DNA of 64,000 nt from assembly GCA_011947345.1 (NCBI GenBank), contig JAAVTG010000941.1, forward strand, positions 1-64,000, in the 5' to 3' direction. The notes beneath the pieces were generated by a model. That model made no database searches. It had not been told where the DNA came from and was given only the letters and a program-made list of their open reading frames with translations. A program made the translations under genes and the position numbers. Origin of the DNA: Phytophthora quininea. Its lineage: Eukaryota > Oomycota > Peronosporomycetes > Peronosporales > Peronosporaceae. Positions 1 to 11,034 of this stretch are shown one piece after another (within the stretch, counting starts at the first letter, position 1; the number at the start of each line of letters is the position of its first letter).

Positions 1-3000
1 AGAGCTACGTGCAGGACATCCGGACACTGCACGACCACTACCGTGGCGCTGGACAAGAAACACCCCATCATGGAGGACGCGCAGATCGCCGTCTTTTTCA
101 ACAACGTTCGGCATCTTGTGATGCTCAACTCCAAGCTACTGACAGATCTACTGGAGATCGTCCAGCGACGAGCTGCAGCCGCCAGGAAGAAGAAAACGAA
201 CTGCGAGCCTGTAGACAATAACAAACGCAAAAGCGTCAAGAGTCCGGTGGCGGTAGCGGTGCAATGCGAAGCGGAGGGAGTTGGTGCTGTTTTCTGCAGG
301 TACGCGCCGCTGTTCAAGCTGTACGGAGGATACGCCAAGGACTACGAAGAGGTGGCACAGCTGCTGCAAAACTACGGTCACGATTCCAGATTAGGCTTCT
401 CGCAGTTTCTTGAGCAATGTCGTGAGCGAAGCGGATCGCCCAAACCTTTCGAGCTTGCTCATCATGCCCATTCAACGTATTCCGCGCTACAAACTGCTGC
501 TTGAGCGTGTGGTGGAGTTGACGCCTGAAGATTACCCCGATGCAACATTTCTCACAGAAGCTGTGAGTCGCGTGAGCGCTGCAGCGTCGCTCATCAACGA
601 GACTGTACGGCGGCAGGAGAACCTGGAGACTGTATTGCAGGCGCAGCAGCAGTTTTCAGGACAGCTCTCGCTGTTTACTGCAGATCGACGACTGTTAAAG
701 TCGGGAAGACTCACCAAGATGTCGACCAAGCGCCAGGAAGAGGTTATGCTGCACCTCTTTAACGACATCTTGCTGTATAGCGGTGTGCTTCTTACGGGTG
801 GGTATCGCGTTCGTCGGCTTATTTATTTACATTCCAGAGTTGTTGCAGTCAAAACCGAGCTACCTGCCACGATCAGCGCGCTCTTTGACCAGCAGTCGCG
901 CCGTCGTGTACGCAAAGAGTGCGGTTTTGTTGTTACCAGTCGAGAAAAAACCTTTGTCGTGTTCGCCGAGACCCCGGAAGCTCAGCGCGAGTGGGTCGAT
1001 GCAATTGCTGGCGCGGTGCGGGATGCCCAGCGGCAGAGGCAAACAAAGTTGGAGGAAACAGGAGACGGCAATGGCAACAACCCTGAGACTTGTGAAGGTC
1101 CTGCAGACGCTGCAGCGCTTTGGGTGCCTGACGAATTTGCTGGTTCGTGCACAATTTGCAAGGCTTCCTTCCGCGTGTATTTCCGAAGAAGACATCATTG
1201 TCGCCGCTGTGGAGCGGTCGTGTGCGCGAGCTGCTCGTCGAAGCGTTCACCACTGTTTATTGGGGAATCTGCCCGTGCTGAACGCGTGTGCAGCCCATGC
1301 TTCAAAGTTCTGGATCTAGTCCGCCAAATTGCAATGCATTGGCTGTCCAGAGTCATTGAATACCGCGGTGTCCTCCGACGTTATCGTTTGAACAAGTGGA
1401 GTGAACATTACTATGAACTACGTGCTGGCGTTATCAAACAATTCACGATGGATACAGCAGCAACTAACACCATGAGTGTGACACCAGTTGCTCAAAACGG
1501 CAATACGTCGGGGTTTTCAAGCTCTGTAGCAGGCGGATCAACAAGCAACGGTGCGAGTACTGGCAACAACACTGTGCGCTGCTGCACAGACGAACTCGCC
1601 CTCGCTGGGGCTATCGTGATCCACCGCTCGGATAGCCGTACGCACAAGCATCGCTTTTGCTTCAGATATCCACGTCCGAGTATGATGAGGTCGATACTAA
1701 CAACGGCAATTCTGGTGATGGCCAACAAAAGCTAGCCCCACACGCAGACGCTTCAGCCAGCCGTCAGTGTCGCTTCGACCACACCTTATGAGCAAGTTCT
1801 CTCCTCTGAAGCAAGCTGTTAGCCGCTTCGGGGACGCAGTTTCGCGCGGACGGGAGACTTTGAATACACCTGGAGTCCCAGCTCAACCCAATGAAGTGGA
1901 TGCGCCGTTGACATCGCCACCAGCCCATACTGCTCCACCCCCAGCTCCATCACCGTCATCGTCTCTTCTTTCTTCAGCTTCATCGATTGCACCGCATGAA
2001 AGCGAATGGATTTATGCGCGTCAACCATTCAAGATGAAGCAGCATGGCGACTTGCAATCCAGCGTTCGGCTGATAAAGCATTGCACCGCATGCGACGATC
2101 ACGTGTTACCGAATTCCCCGACTCGCTTTCCCAGAGTGGCATTCTAAGCTTAACCATGAGCATGCCTCCAAGCAGCTTACGTGCATCGATATCTGTTCTG
2201 TCTTCCGGATCGAGTTTTGGTAGTGGAAGGCGTCGTATGTCATCTGTAGATCGTGGGCGCTCTACTGAAGCGGATGTATCGTTGGAACTGGCAGACCACG
2301 CTGATGAAGATCACGATTCGTTCCTTTTGGAGCGTCGGCGACGACAGATCCTCAAAGAGATCATTCGCTCGGAGGAGAGCTACGTCGAATGTCTTGGCGA
2401 GTGCATCCGACTCTTTGTCCAACCGCTGCTACTGCGGCAACTGGAAGGACGGCAACTAATTCGACGACGTCAATGCAAGCGCCGATCGTCCTTGCGTCCA
2501 GTTATTGGGTCATTGACTACTTCTACGCGTTCTGGACTTGCTGCAACAAGCCGCGGCCACCGTCGAGCAGGGAGCAGTGGAAGTGTTGGAGGGATCAGCA
2601 TTACTCGGGGTGCTAGCAGCAGCAGCTTGCAGAGCATGATAACTGCATCATGTAGTGCGGCAGCCGCCAAGGCGTCATCTTCACTGTCATCGACATCGTC
2701 GTCGACGCCTACTGCGTTGATCATGGACGCCGATATGTCCATCTTTTCAGCAGTGTGGACCAAATCTACACTTTGAACCAGCAGCTTTTGGACCATTTAA
2801 TGCGTCATCTCGACGAGACTAGTCCAACTCCGAAACAAACACTTAGCAGCCCAGACGTGGAAGGAGCGGACTTTTCTGGTGTTCGTATTCACCGCGCCGG
2901 CGCCATCTTTCTCGCGTATGCTCCGCTGCTGCAGCTATATACTTCGTACGCAAGTCGCCACAGCGGGGCGTTAACAGCTTTGGATGCACCGCAATTTGCT

Positions 3001-4620
3001 AACTTCTTACGGGAATTGCCACCCGATGCCGATGTGAACCGGCTTCGACGCTACCTGAACATGCCAGTCGAGCGGATTCCGCGCTACAAGATGCTGCTTC
3101 AGGAATTGCTCGAATCGACCCCATCCGACCACGTGGACTTTGCACCACTGCAATCCGCTATTCGCAGTGTCGACCGAGTCGCGAGTAAGATTGAGGAAAT
3201 CAGTGAAAGAAGAGAGAACGCTCGAACTTTGGCAGCCGTGAGCGCAAAGGTGGGGATCGATCTGACTGGGCGGCGCTTCGTGCGTGACGGAATGTTGCGC
3301 AAAGTGTGCCGTAGTAAAGTGCAGCCGTACTACTTCGTTCTGCTGGAAGACGGTAAGGGTGGCTATTGTGGCTATTGTGTTGTTGTCATCTAACAATATG
3401 TGTGTGTGCCTTTAGCCATGATTTACGGTCGACAAGGCGGTCTGCACAAGAAGAAGTTCCGTCTAATTGATCTGTGGGAATGCAAGGTCTCCGACGAGAC
3501 AGAGTCCATGCCAGGTGTTATCACTACCGTCGTGAACTCCAACAAGTACGTCGTGTTTGCTCTTTTGCGAATGGATTGCTGAATGTTGTCATTAACTTGC
3601 TACTTCTGTAGCGCCTTCTGCTTCTATTCTCCGTTGAAATCCTTCATCTTGCTTGCCGAATCCGAAGAGGACAAATTGGCGTGGACAAGCAGTATCTCCG
3701 AGCACATCGGTCGGAATCTTCGTGGTCAGACGCACCCGAGACGCGCTAGCGTTCGGTCGGAATTGCTGGTAGATAACGACGACGACTCGTCCAGCGGCTG
3801 CGAACTGGAAGGAGGCTTTGTGATTAAGAACGGCTGGCTCAATGTTTCTGGGGGCGCTGTGATCTTGGCAGGGACAGCTAATGGGAACAGCCCCAGTCCC
3901 AGTCCGTCTAACAACAGCTGCGTCGGCAAGAAACCTCGAAGGCTGTGGATCACACTGACACTGCAGACGATCTCGTTAGCCTCGGCTTTTAAGAGTGCGC
4001 AGCCCGAAGAGACCATTTCGATCGAGCTGTGCGATGTGGCCCCGCTGAAGCACGCAAAGTGCTTTCGCCTGCAGTTCCTGCAGGATACGGTAAGGCCGGA
4101 CGATAACTTCAACGTTGGTGTTAATGACTCACTGCTCACTTGTAGACACTCCGCGCTCAGACGACGTACGTGTTCGAGGCACAATCATTGTCAGAGCGAG
4201 ACGAATGGGTTCGAGCGTTGAAGCACTGCATTTGTGGCGGCGACGAGCTGGCCCTGCGGCGGCGAAGCATCAAGGCTGCGACACTGGCGCCGATCTTTAT
4301 GTTTGACAAGGTCTCCAACGTCTGCACCATCTGCTCGCACAGCTTCGCTGTCTACCGTCCGCGGCACCACTGCAGGTATGTACGCCTCGTTTCGGTGGCT
4401 GCAGTCATCGGGAGTCGCTCTGGTTGCTGAACGTGTCGCTCACTCACATGGTTTGTCTGGCTGATCGAATAGACTGTGCGGGTCGCTGGTGTGCGGGAAC
4501 TGCTCCAAGCGGCGGTGGACGCTGTCGTACAGCTCCAGCAAGAAGGCATCGCGCATCTGCGATCGCTGCGCCGACTCGACGATGAGCATCACGCGGTCGT
4601 TCGGTGCGGACGACATGTAG
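1..4620 (+). CDS. Rho-type GEF with two tandem DH-PH-FYVE modules (5' partial)
   Basis: The product should activate Rho-family GTPases (DH) and bind phosphoinositide membranes (PH, FYVE). In order: DH1 to about 620 (core motif PIQRIPRYKLLLERV at 459), PH about 700-1020, FYVE1 about 1120-1320 (WVPD, RRRHHCRRCGAVVC, RVCSPC), a PH split by a low-complexity insert about 1340-2080, DH2 about 2330-3230 (RRRQILKEIIRSEESYVE, VERIPRYKMLLQEL), PH about 3270-3720, PH about 3810-4240, FYVE2 about 4290-4580 (RPRHHCRLCGSLVC, RICDRC; the WxxD tryptophan is replaced, FMFD). Introns with GT-AG ends: 3353-3415, 3546-3611, 4090-4145, 4376-4472. The stop is at 4618. The 5' half is frame-broken near 40, 425, 1665, 1765, 2025 and 2750 without splice signals, so it is either mis-assembled or decaying. 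It could also be two adjacent genes, but no start signal separates the modules. Confidence 0.8.
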
Positions 4621-5561
4621 GCCACCACATGAACTACCTGTCGAGAATAAATGTTCAGAAATCGACACTGTACTAGGTTTTTGTATGCAATAACCCTCCT
4701 GTATGCAATACCGAAACGACGCAAGTTCGCCATGTTGCAGCCCGTTTTGCTTGTCAACCGACCGACGCTTCTGCGGAAGGGTCACAGCAGCCACACTCGA
4801 GTCTTTCTTGGCGCTGTCCAGCCACCGACTTGCGCGAAGCAGCGCTGTCGTTTGCGCGCGACAAGTCGACAAAGCAGCAAAAAGATCACCACGAGCTCTT
4901 GGCCGATTACTCCTCGCTTTGCTGGTCTCATTTGCAAGGAATCAAGGTGACAAATTCCGTGCTGGTCTGCTTGGCTTCAACCTCGCCTGGCCCTGGTCTG
5001 GCTGGGCCTGCAAAATTTCGGCGCGCGTGCAGAGCGATGGTGGTGGGTAAGGCTGGCAAGGTGTTGACCAGCTACAGATACATCCGGGCTGCCGTAGAGC
5101 GGAGCCTTTCGCCGCCATCGTCGCTCGCTCTGTCGAGCAAGTGCTGTAATCTATCGACAACGGCTCGAACCAACGCCAGCGCTGCTTTCTGGCTGGAGAT
5201 CGTCCTGCAGCGCGACGACTGCACAGTCGCCTGTCTTTTGGTGCGCACCACCTGTCGAGGAAAAGGGGCTGCATCGCCCAGTCGAGGGCTGTTATCGTCG
5301 CGGTGCGGCCTGCTCATTGGCCAAAAACCCTGCTTTTCCCGACACTCGCTTTTATAGAAAGCGACTGGCTTTGTCGTCTCTGGGGCATTCCCGGACAAGC
5401 GAACTTCCTATCCTTCGGGACGGACTTCTCTCTCTGGTCTGGTCAGGAAGGCGCGCTTGAACACCGGACGACACTCGCAGCAGTGTACATCGTAAGTTAT
5501 TTGGGGCGCTGCTTCCCCTCACTACGCTGCGCACGTAGTACCCCACCCCAATAGAACCCGC
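4621..5561. other. Intergenic stretch, no confident gene
   Basis: Open frames exist on both strands (plus 4830-5357, minus 5072-5398 and 4942-5274), but none shows a family motif or clean splice structure. The minus frame near 5080-5250 has a hydrophilic, helix-like composition and the plus frame near 4830-4950 also looks protein-like. One short broken gene could therefore be hidden here, but I cannot assign a strand. Confidence 0.3.
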
Positions 5562-7411
5562 ATGCCGCTGTTCTCCCGGTCTTCGGAGCGGAGAGCCGCC
5601 AAGTCCAAGAGCCATCACCGCTTCTCGCTGCGCAAGCACCACCACTCGGACGCCGAGCCACCGGTCACCACTGACAGCAGCAGCCACAAGCAGCAGCCCC
5701 GACGCGCCACAGGGCCCACGCGCGCCCCGGAGCCGTCTATCATCGCCCCCGCGCCGACTCGGTCATCGACACCAAGCCGTACGCGCCGCCGGCGGGGCTG
5801 TCGTCGTCTGTGCGGTCGTCGGTGTCCACCACGCGCTCGACCAGCCCCACCCTGCACGAGAACCTGTCCGGAGGGGAGAACGACACGGAGATCTCGGAGA
5901 TCAGCGAGGAGCCGGATAACAAGGACTCAGTGGACACGAGCATGACCCCGCGCCAAACCAGCATCCGGGACAGCTACAGGTCGTCGTCGTCGGGACAAAG
6001 CACCTCCCGGGGAGGTCGTAACAGCCTCGCGGAGTACCGACAGCTACAGTGCTCCATGAGCTACAAGAACCGCGTCAACAGCGATGCCTACAGGGGTACG
6101 GGAGCGACTGTCGTCTCCAGCGAGTCCTCGCGGATGAGCGACATGCGCGCGTCGCTGGTGGACGGGTTCCGACCCACCAACTCGTCCGTGCGATCGTCGG
6201 TCAGGTCCTCGAACGAACACACTTTGCTCAACGAGCGTATTTCTGAATCGTCCACTGCTATTACACCTGCCATGACCCCATCAACGGCTCCAGTTGAAGT
6301 GTCCCCGATGACCCTCGCGCCGGAGGAGCTGCCGGGTGTGAAGATGACCGAGGCCAGCCTGGCTGCGCTCCAGACACGGCGCGCGTTCCAGCAAATGGTC
6401 TTGGCGATGGAGGACGAGGAGTCCGGCGACGAGTATGACTCGGACAGCGATGTCTTTCGCAGCTCCGAGAGCTCGCCGGGAAGCCATGGCGTCGTACGTC
6501 TTGGCGCTGATGAGTACCGCAAGTTCCAGTTTCGTCTGCGTCAGCTAGAGGAGATGACGTCGGAGCAGGCCCGAAAACAGGCAGATATGGAGCAGACGAT
6601 TGAGCAGGAAGTGCAGGAGAGGACCCGCAAGGTGGTCGAGGCCATGGAGAAGCAGATCAGCATGTACAAACAGGCAAAAGAGCTCGAGTGCGAGCGAGAA
6701 GTGCAGCGACGAGTGTCGGAGCACTTGGAGAACCCGAGAACGAGCCACGCTAGTCGTGCGAGCACGTCTCGAAGATCGTCAATGTATGGTTTGCACACGA
6801 GCAGCAGTGTCGGCAGCTTTCGAGAAAGCTACAACATTGGCGGCATTGCTGAGGAGGGCAAGCCGCTGGAGAAGCTCTTCCACCCTCGACGCTCTAGAAA
6901 GCGTCTGGAACAGATGAAGGAGCGCGAGGAGGCACAGAAGCGCGAGATGGAGCAATTTCGGGAGTTCATCCGCACCACTGAGATGCGCGTGGCGCAGGTC
7001 CAAGGTGTAGATAATGTCTTGACCGCGGAGCAGCTTGAGATGGCGAAGACCAGACTGGAGGACTTGAACGACCCGTTGTTGCCTGAGTCGCTGCTTCAGT
7101 CGTCCCCTGCGGAATTGGTGGAATTGATTTGCATACTTCGCAAGAACGGACACGAACAGGAGAAGCAGCTGGAGGAGGCCAAAGGCCTCGTCACCGCCGC
7201 GATCGAAGCGCGCGAAGAGGCCGAGGCCACGGCGCGTGAAGCCGTGGAGCTCACAGAAACTCTTGACGCTAGGTTAGACCGCGCCGCGCGAGAGGAGCAG
7301 AAGTTGGTATGGCAAGCTCGCGAGTTCCGACACACGAACAATCAGCTCGGCGTCACTCGCCTCGTCGGACTTTCAGATCGGCACCCCGCGACGTCGTCCC
7401 TGCTCGAGTAA
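5562..7411 (+). CDS. Ser/Thr-rich coiled-coil protein of unknown function
   Basis: I do not recognise a family. The N-terminal third is basic then Ser/Arg/Thr-rich and low in order (many SSVRSS-type runs). An acidic patch (EDEESGDEYDSDSD, about 6410-6450) is followed by three long coiled-coil stretches: about 6500-6730 (EEMTSEQARKQADMEQTIEQ), 6890-7010 and 7130-7300. Length is about 617 residues if the frame is joined. The start at 5562 (MPLFSRSSERR) is the first ATG of the open frame. The frame shifts once in a run of five C at 5746-5750; one extra C would join the two open parts exactly. Composition suggests a cytoskeletal or scaffold protein, which is inference only. Confidence 0.7.
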
Positions 7412-7618
7412 CTCATTGGCAGCGTGTACTATATGTCTGTCCAATTTATAAGAAGTTGACAATCGCTTCCACCCCCAGCTCTGTCGCAAGCAGCAAGGTG
7501 ATGAAAGTCCCATTTAGCAATAGAAACCTTGCCATAAAAATATACGTTCAAAATTTTGGTCAGTATCAGATCAAGAACTAAAAGCACTGGCTGGTATCAC
7601 TGACCAAATAGCTGCAGC

Positions 7619-8260
7619 ATGAGCGCGACGGAAGACATCTTGCTGGCGGCGGCCCGCGGACACTCGGAAGCCTTCAGCGCCGGCACCATTCAGTCGCCAT
7701 GGGACTATTTCGAGTACAGTGTGAAGCTGGCGTTGGCTCGTTGGACCGCGCTGCGTATGGCCATTGAAGGCGAGTGGGGTGGCGGCGACACTCGTCGCAA
7801 GTTCGAGATTCTGCTGGAGGAGATCCTGAACGTATTCAAGTACAACAAAACAGTGTACGCAGACGCCATGGCCGACAACATCGGCGGCTACGTGGAGTCG
7901 GAGTTCGGTCTTATCTGTGAGGACGGCAGTGTCGAGGAAGTAGCGGAGCTGCTCACAGTGCTAGCCGACGAGTGCAAGAAGGCGCAGTACGACCGCGTGC
8001 GTGCCATGCACGACCATGTGCAGTCGCTGTTCCCTATCGACTTGAAGGCCGCCAAGGTTAAGACCCAGGACGACGGAATTGGTCTGGCGGAAGGCGGTGC
8101 TGCTGTTCTGGACGCCATCTCCGAAGAGCAGAATGGAATGCAGGAGTCCGACGTGCCTCTCGTCGACGAGGACGGCTTCACGACGGTCCGTCGCTCTGGA
8201 CGACGAAAAGCGCCCACGAAATTCTACGACCCAGCGGCAGAGTTTCCTGGAGCGGCATAA
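7619..8260 (+). CDS. TSR2: TSR2-like pre-rRNA processing protein / Rps26 chaperone
   Basis: TSR2 proteins in yeast and animals act as escortin for ribosomal protein eS26 and are needed for 20S pre-rRNA maturation. This 213-residue intact frame has the family pattern: an aromatic-rich N-terminal helix (SPWDYFEYSVKLALARWTAL), the diagnostic WGG (GEWGGGDTRRK), a central helical pair, an acidic EDGSVEEVAELL segment, and the C-terminal VDEDGFTTV motif followed by a basic tail (RRSGRRKAPTKF). Length matches the family (about 200). No intron. It is convergent with Ku80; only 55 bp separate the two stops. Confidence 0.85.
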   Translation: MSATEDILLAAARGHSEAFSAGTIQSPWDYFEYSVKLALARWTALRMAIEGEWGGGDTRRKFEILLEEILNVFKYNKTVYADAMADNIGGYVESEFGLICEDGSVEEVAELLTVLADECKKAQYDRVRAMHDHVQSLFPIDLKAAKVKTQDDGIGLAEGGAAVLDAISEEQNGMQESDVPLVDEDGFTTVRRSGRRKAPTKFYDPAAEFPGAA

Positions 8261-8315
8261 GCAAGCGGATCTGTGCCATAGTAACTGAAGTTTTGTCTCG
8301 CCTTACCTTGTCTGC

Positions 8316-10930
8316 TTACTCGAACTCGGCAAACATGTCGTCCTCTTCCTCCATCGCCTCGACCTGGGAAGAAAGAGACGCTGCTGCAAGATTCACATCC
8401 ACTTCTTCCTCTCCGTGAAGGAACGCGCGAGCTTCCGCTGGCGAGACATCTAGACTGGGGTCGTCTGACGTGCTCAGTAACGTCACGTCAGCTTCTTTAA
8501 CAGCCTTCCATGCGTCCGAGTCTTCCGAGAGTTTCGTCTTTAGTGTTGTCACAAACTGGTTGAACTCAGACGAGTAATGAATCTCGACGCTGCGTTTCCG
8601 AAAATGCGCGAGACATTGAACCGCCTTGGGGTAAAACTCTGCTCCACTTTGCAGAAACTTTTCGACTTGGGTCTGCATGCCAGCGACCGCCATCGTGAGC
8701 TTCTGGTGTCGACCCATTTTCGCTTGGGACGACTCGACTAAGAACTCGAAATCGGCGATGGGATTCATCGCGCCCACAGTCGTCACATCTCCGCTTTCGA
8801 GGAGCTCGTCCAAGTCGAGATCCAAGTCGGAGCCGTCATCTGCTCCGGTTGCAATTTCGTTCTCCTCTTTAACGTCGTCCTCTTTAGCAGGAACTGTTGG
8901 CACGTCGCTCCAAAACGCTTTTTCTTCTTGTCCTTCTGTTTCTTCACTGCTTCTTTCAGTTGGAACTGATCTCCAAAGCTATCGATGAGGCTTGACACCT
9001 TTTCTTGCCGGCTAGTATCCATTTTCATACTCGATTCAATGAATGTTGGCAATACGGGAACGCCAGCGGATTCGTCCATAGCTCGCATCGACACCGCCTG
9101 GAAAAATCGTCGAATCACTGGGTTGAAACAACTCCCCACTTCGTCAGTCTTGTCGTCGCGAATGCTAAGACTGTCTACCAACTTGTCTGCGAGAGCTTGC
9201 TGCTCGTCCGATGGCGTGAACTTGCGGCATTTCAGCGGTGCAAACTCGTAGTTACGCAGATCTTCCTCGTACGGTAATTGCTGGGACCACATCGCATAGT
9301 AACTTTCATCGCGGGAGTCACCAGGAGCATTGGGAATCAGCGCAACGATCTTTGGAGCAGCATTCTTACGGGCGACGAAGCGAGCAATCGCCACCTGCTG
9401 CATTTCTCGCATAGCTTCAATCAATGCGGCAAAGCATTGCGCTGCATGCGGCTTACCTGGCTCGGCAACGAAGATATCAGTGCCACCCACGAATTTGGAG
9501 TGATTGAGTTGCGACTTGTCCAGAAACCCAAGAACCTTGAGCGACTTCTCCGTTTGGAATTTGAAAAACTCCACATCTGCAGAGGCAAAGGGAACTTTTT
9601 CGGAGCCGTAGCGATACGCTTTCACTTGCTGGTCTGGTGGAATTTCGGTGTCGGGCTGCTGCGGCGATGTGTACCGGCGATCAAGCTTCACTTTTCCAGC
9701 CGTCTCCTTTTCGTAAGATGCTTGCGATTCTTTTGCAAGCGTCGGTAGAGTTGCTGTTTTGGTCTTGAGGTAGCAGTACAACGGGATCCCCAGCTTGTCA
9801 CCGAATTCCAATGGTCCTCGGAATTTCGTGACCAGACCCACAGATTTCTTCATACCTTGTGCGAGGAGCTGCATACGCTTGGACACCGACCGCACCTCAC
9901 CACCGACTTCCCTGGCGATAGAAACGAGCATCTTCTCATTCTCGGCCTAGAAACCGGACCGTAATATCAATCAGACCCACAGAATTCCAAGTCGCTGAAC
10001 TCTACAATTATTACCTTAATTCGTTCGGCTCCATTGGGAGCCGCAACTTCACCCTTGACCGCATCTCCCATTGGTTCGTCGGTGTCTTTTTCGGCCATCT
10101 CGGTTGTGTGCTGAAAGTCCAGACCACTACAGCAACAGCAAATCACTTGTTTATACTGGTAGTGCAGTAAATTAGACTAGAGACGATAATCGCATGCGTA
10201 CATGACTTGAAGCTTGACTTCCATGTTTTGAATCATCTGGACGACGGCTTCCAAGTCTCCAGGATCCGCGATCTTCGCTGCAGCGTCGGTAATCACCATC
10301 AACCGCTTTTCGTACTTCTTCCCATCCGTTCGACGGAACAGCAAGTCCAGCGCCACAATCAGTCCGTCCAAAATGTCCACCTGCACAGCATTTAATGAGC
10401 TGTAAATCTTCACAGCATCCAAACTGAGTCAGATGTACAAATCAACCCACTTTCGTCTCGGAGTTGCTCGCGGGCTTCAAGTCTCGCAGCTTCTTGCACA
10501 TCTGCAGGGTCGGCGTGTCGATGGAGCTCACCACCAGCACATTTTGATACTCTCCCTCGCCTTGCTCCTCGTTCAACTGGTTGTCCGTCTCTGAAGGTAA
10601 TAACAAGGCCAGTATTCATCAGTTTTATTGCTGTCAATCTGTAGCGTTCGTACCTTCCGAGCCGTATGCGACGATGCCAACCTCATCCTTGGGCTTAAAG
10701 AAGAGCTTCTGCTGCACCACGCCCTCCACAGCCGACACGGCGGCGGCAAACCTCGTGTCGTGCAGCGCGTCCCCTGGATCCTGACGGGGCTTGGATATGC
10801 GCTCACGTAGCGGCACGCGCATGGAGGCGCCCACATCCACCAGCACCACAACAGCTTCCTACAAGCAACTGTTAGCATGCACAGCAGCAGCAGAGAGCAC
10901 CGCTGCTTCCAAACCTTCGTGCGGGACATC
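8316..10930 (-). CDS. KU80: Ku80 subunit of the Ku DNA end-binding heterodimer
   Basis: Ku70/Ku80 rings bind broken DNA ends and start non-homologous end joining in the nucleus. A vWA domain lies at the N-terminus (VVVLVDVGASM; KPKDEVGIVAYGSEG; NVLVVSSIDTPTLQMCKKL; RLMVITDAAA). The Ku core follows (about 9931-8980, with GLVTKFRGPLEFGD and FVGGTDIFVAEPGK-type segments), then the Ku80 C-terminal helical domain (NPIADFEFLVES, YPKAVQCLAHFRKR, FNQFVTTLKTKL) that in animals precedes the DNA-PKcs-binding tail; an acidic C-terminus ends the protein. Exon 1 codes only MSRTK (10916-10930), followed by a GT-AG intron ending at 10859. Further short introns lie near 10665-10610, 10445-10420, 10195-10110 and 10015-9950. 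The frame breaks once near 8912-8923 (A4/T5 runs), just before the C-terminal domain. It is divergent from the TPR-DnaJ gene 104 bp away. Confidence 0.88.
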
Positions 10931-11034
10931 GTTCCCAATGCAGATTCGATACTGAAAGATTGAAGTCAAAATGGACCTTAATTTAGTAATTGAGGACCCT
11001 GATCATCACTCCTTTCCACATCCAGTTGGCAATA

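Noticed and set aside
4444..5398. Several minus-strand ORFs between the Rho-GEF and the coiled-coil gene.
   Set aside because: Those before 4872 are antisense shadows of the FYVE2 exon; the rest show no motif.
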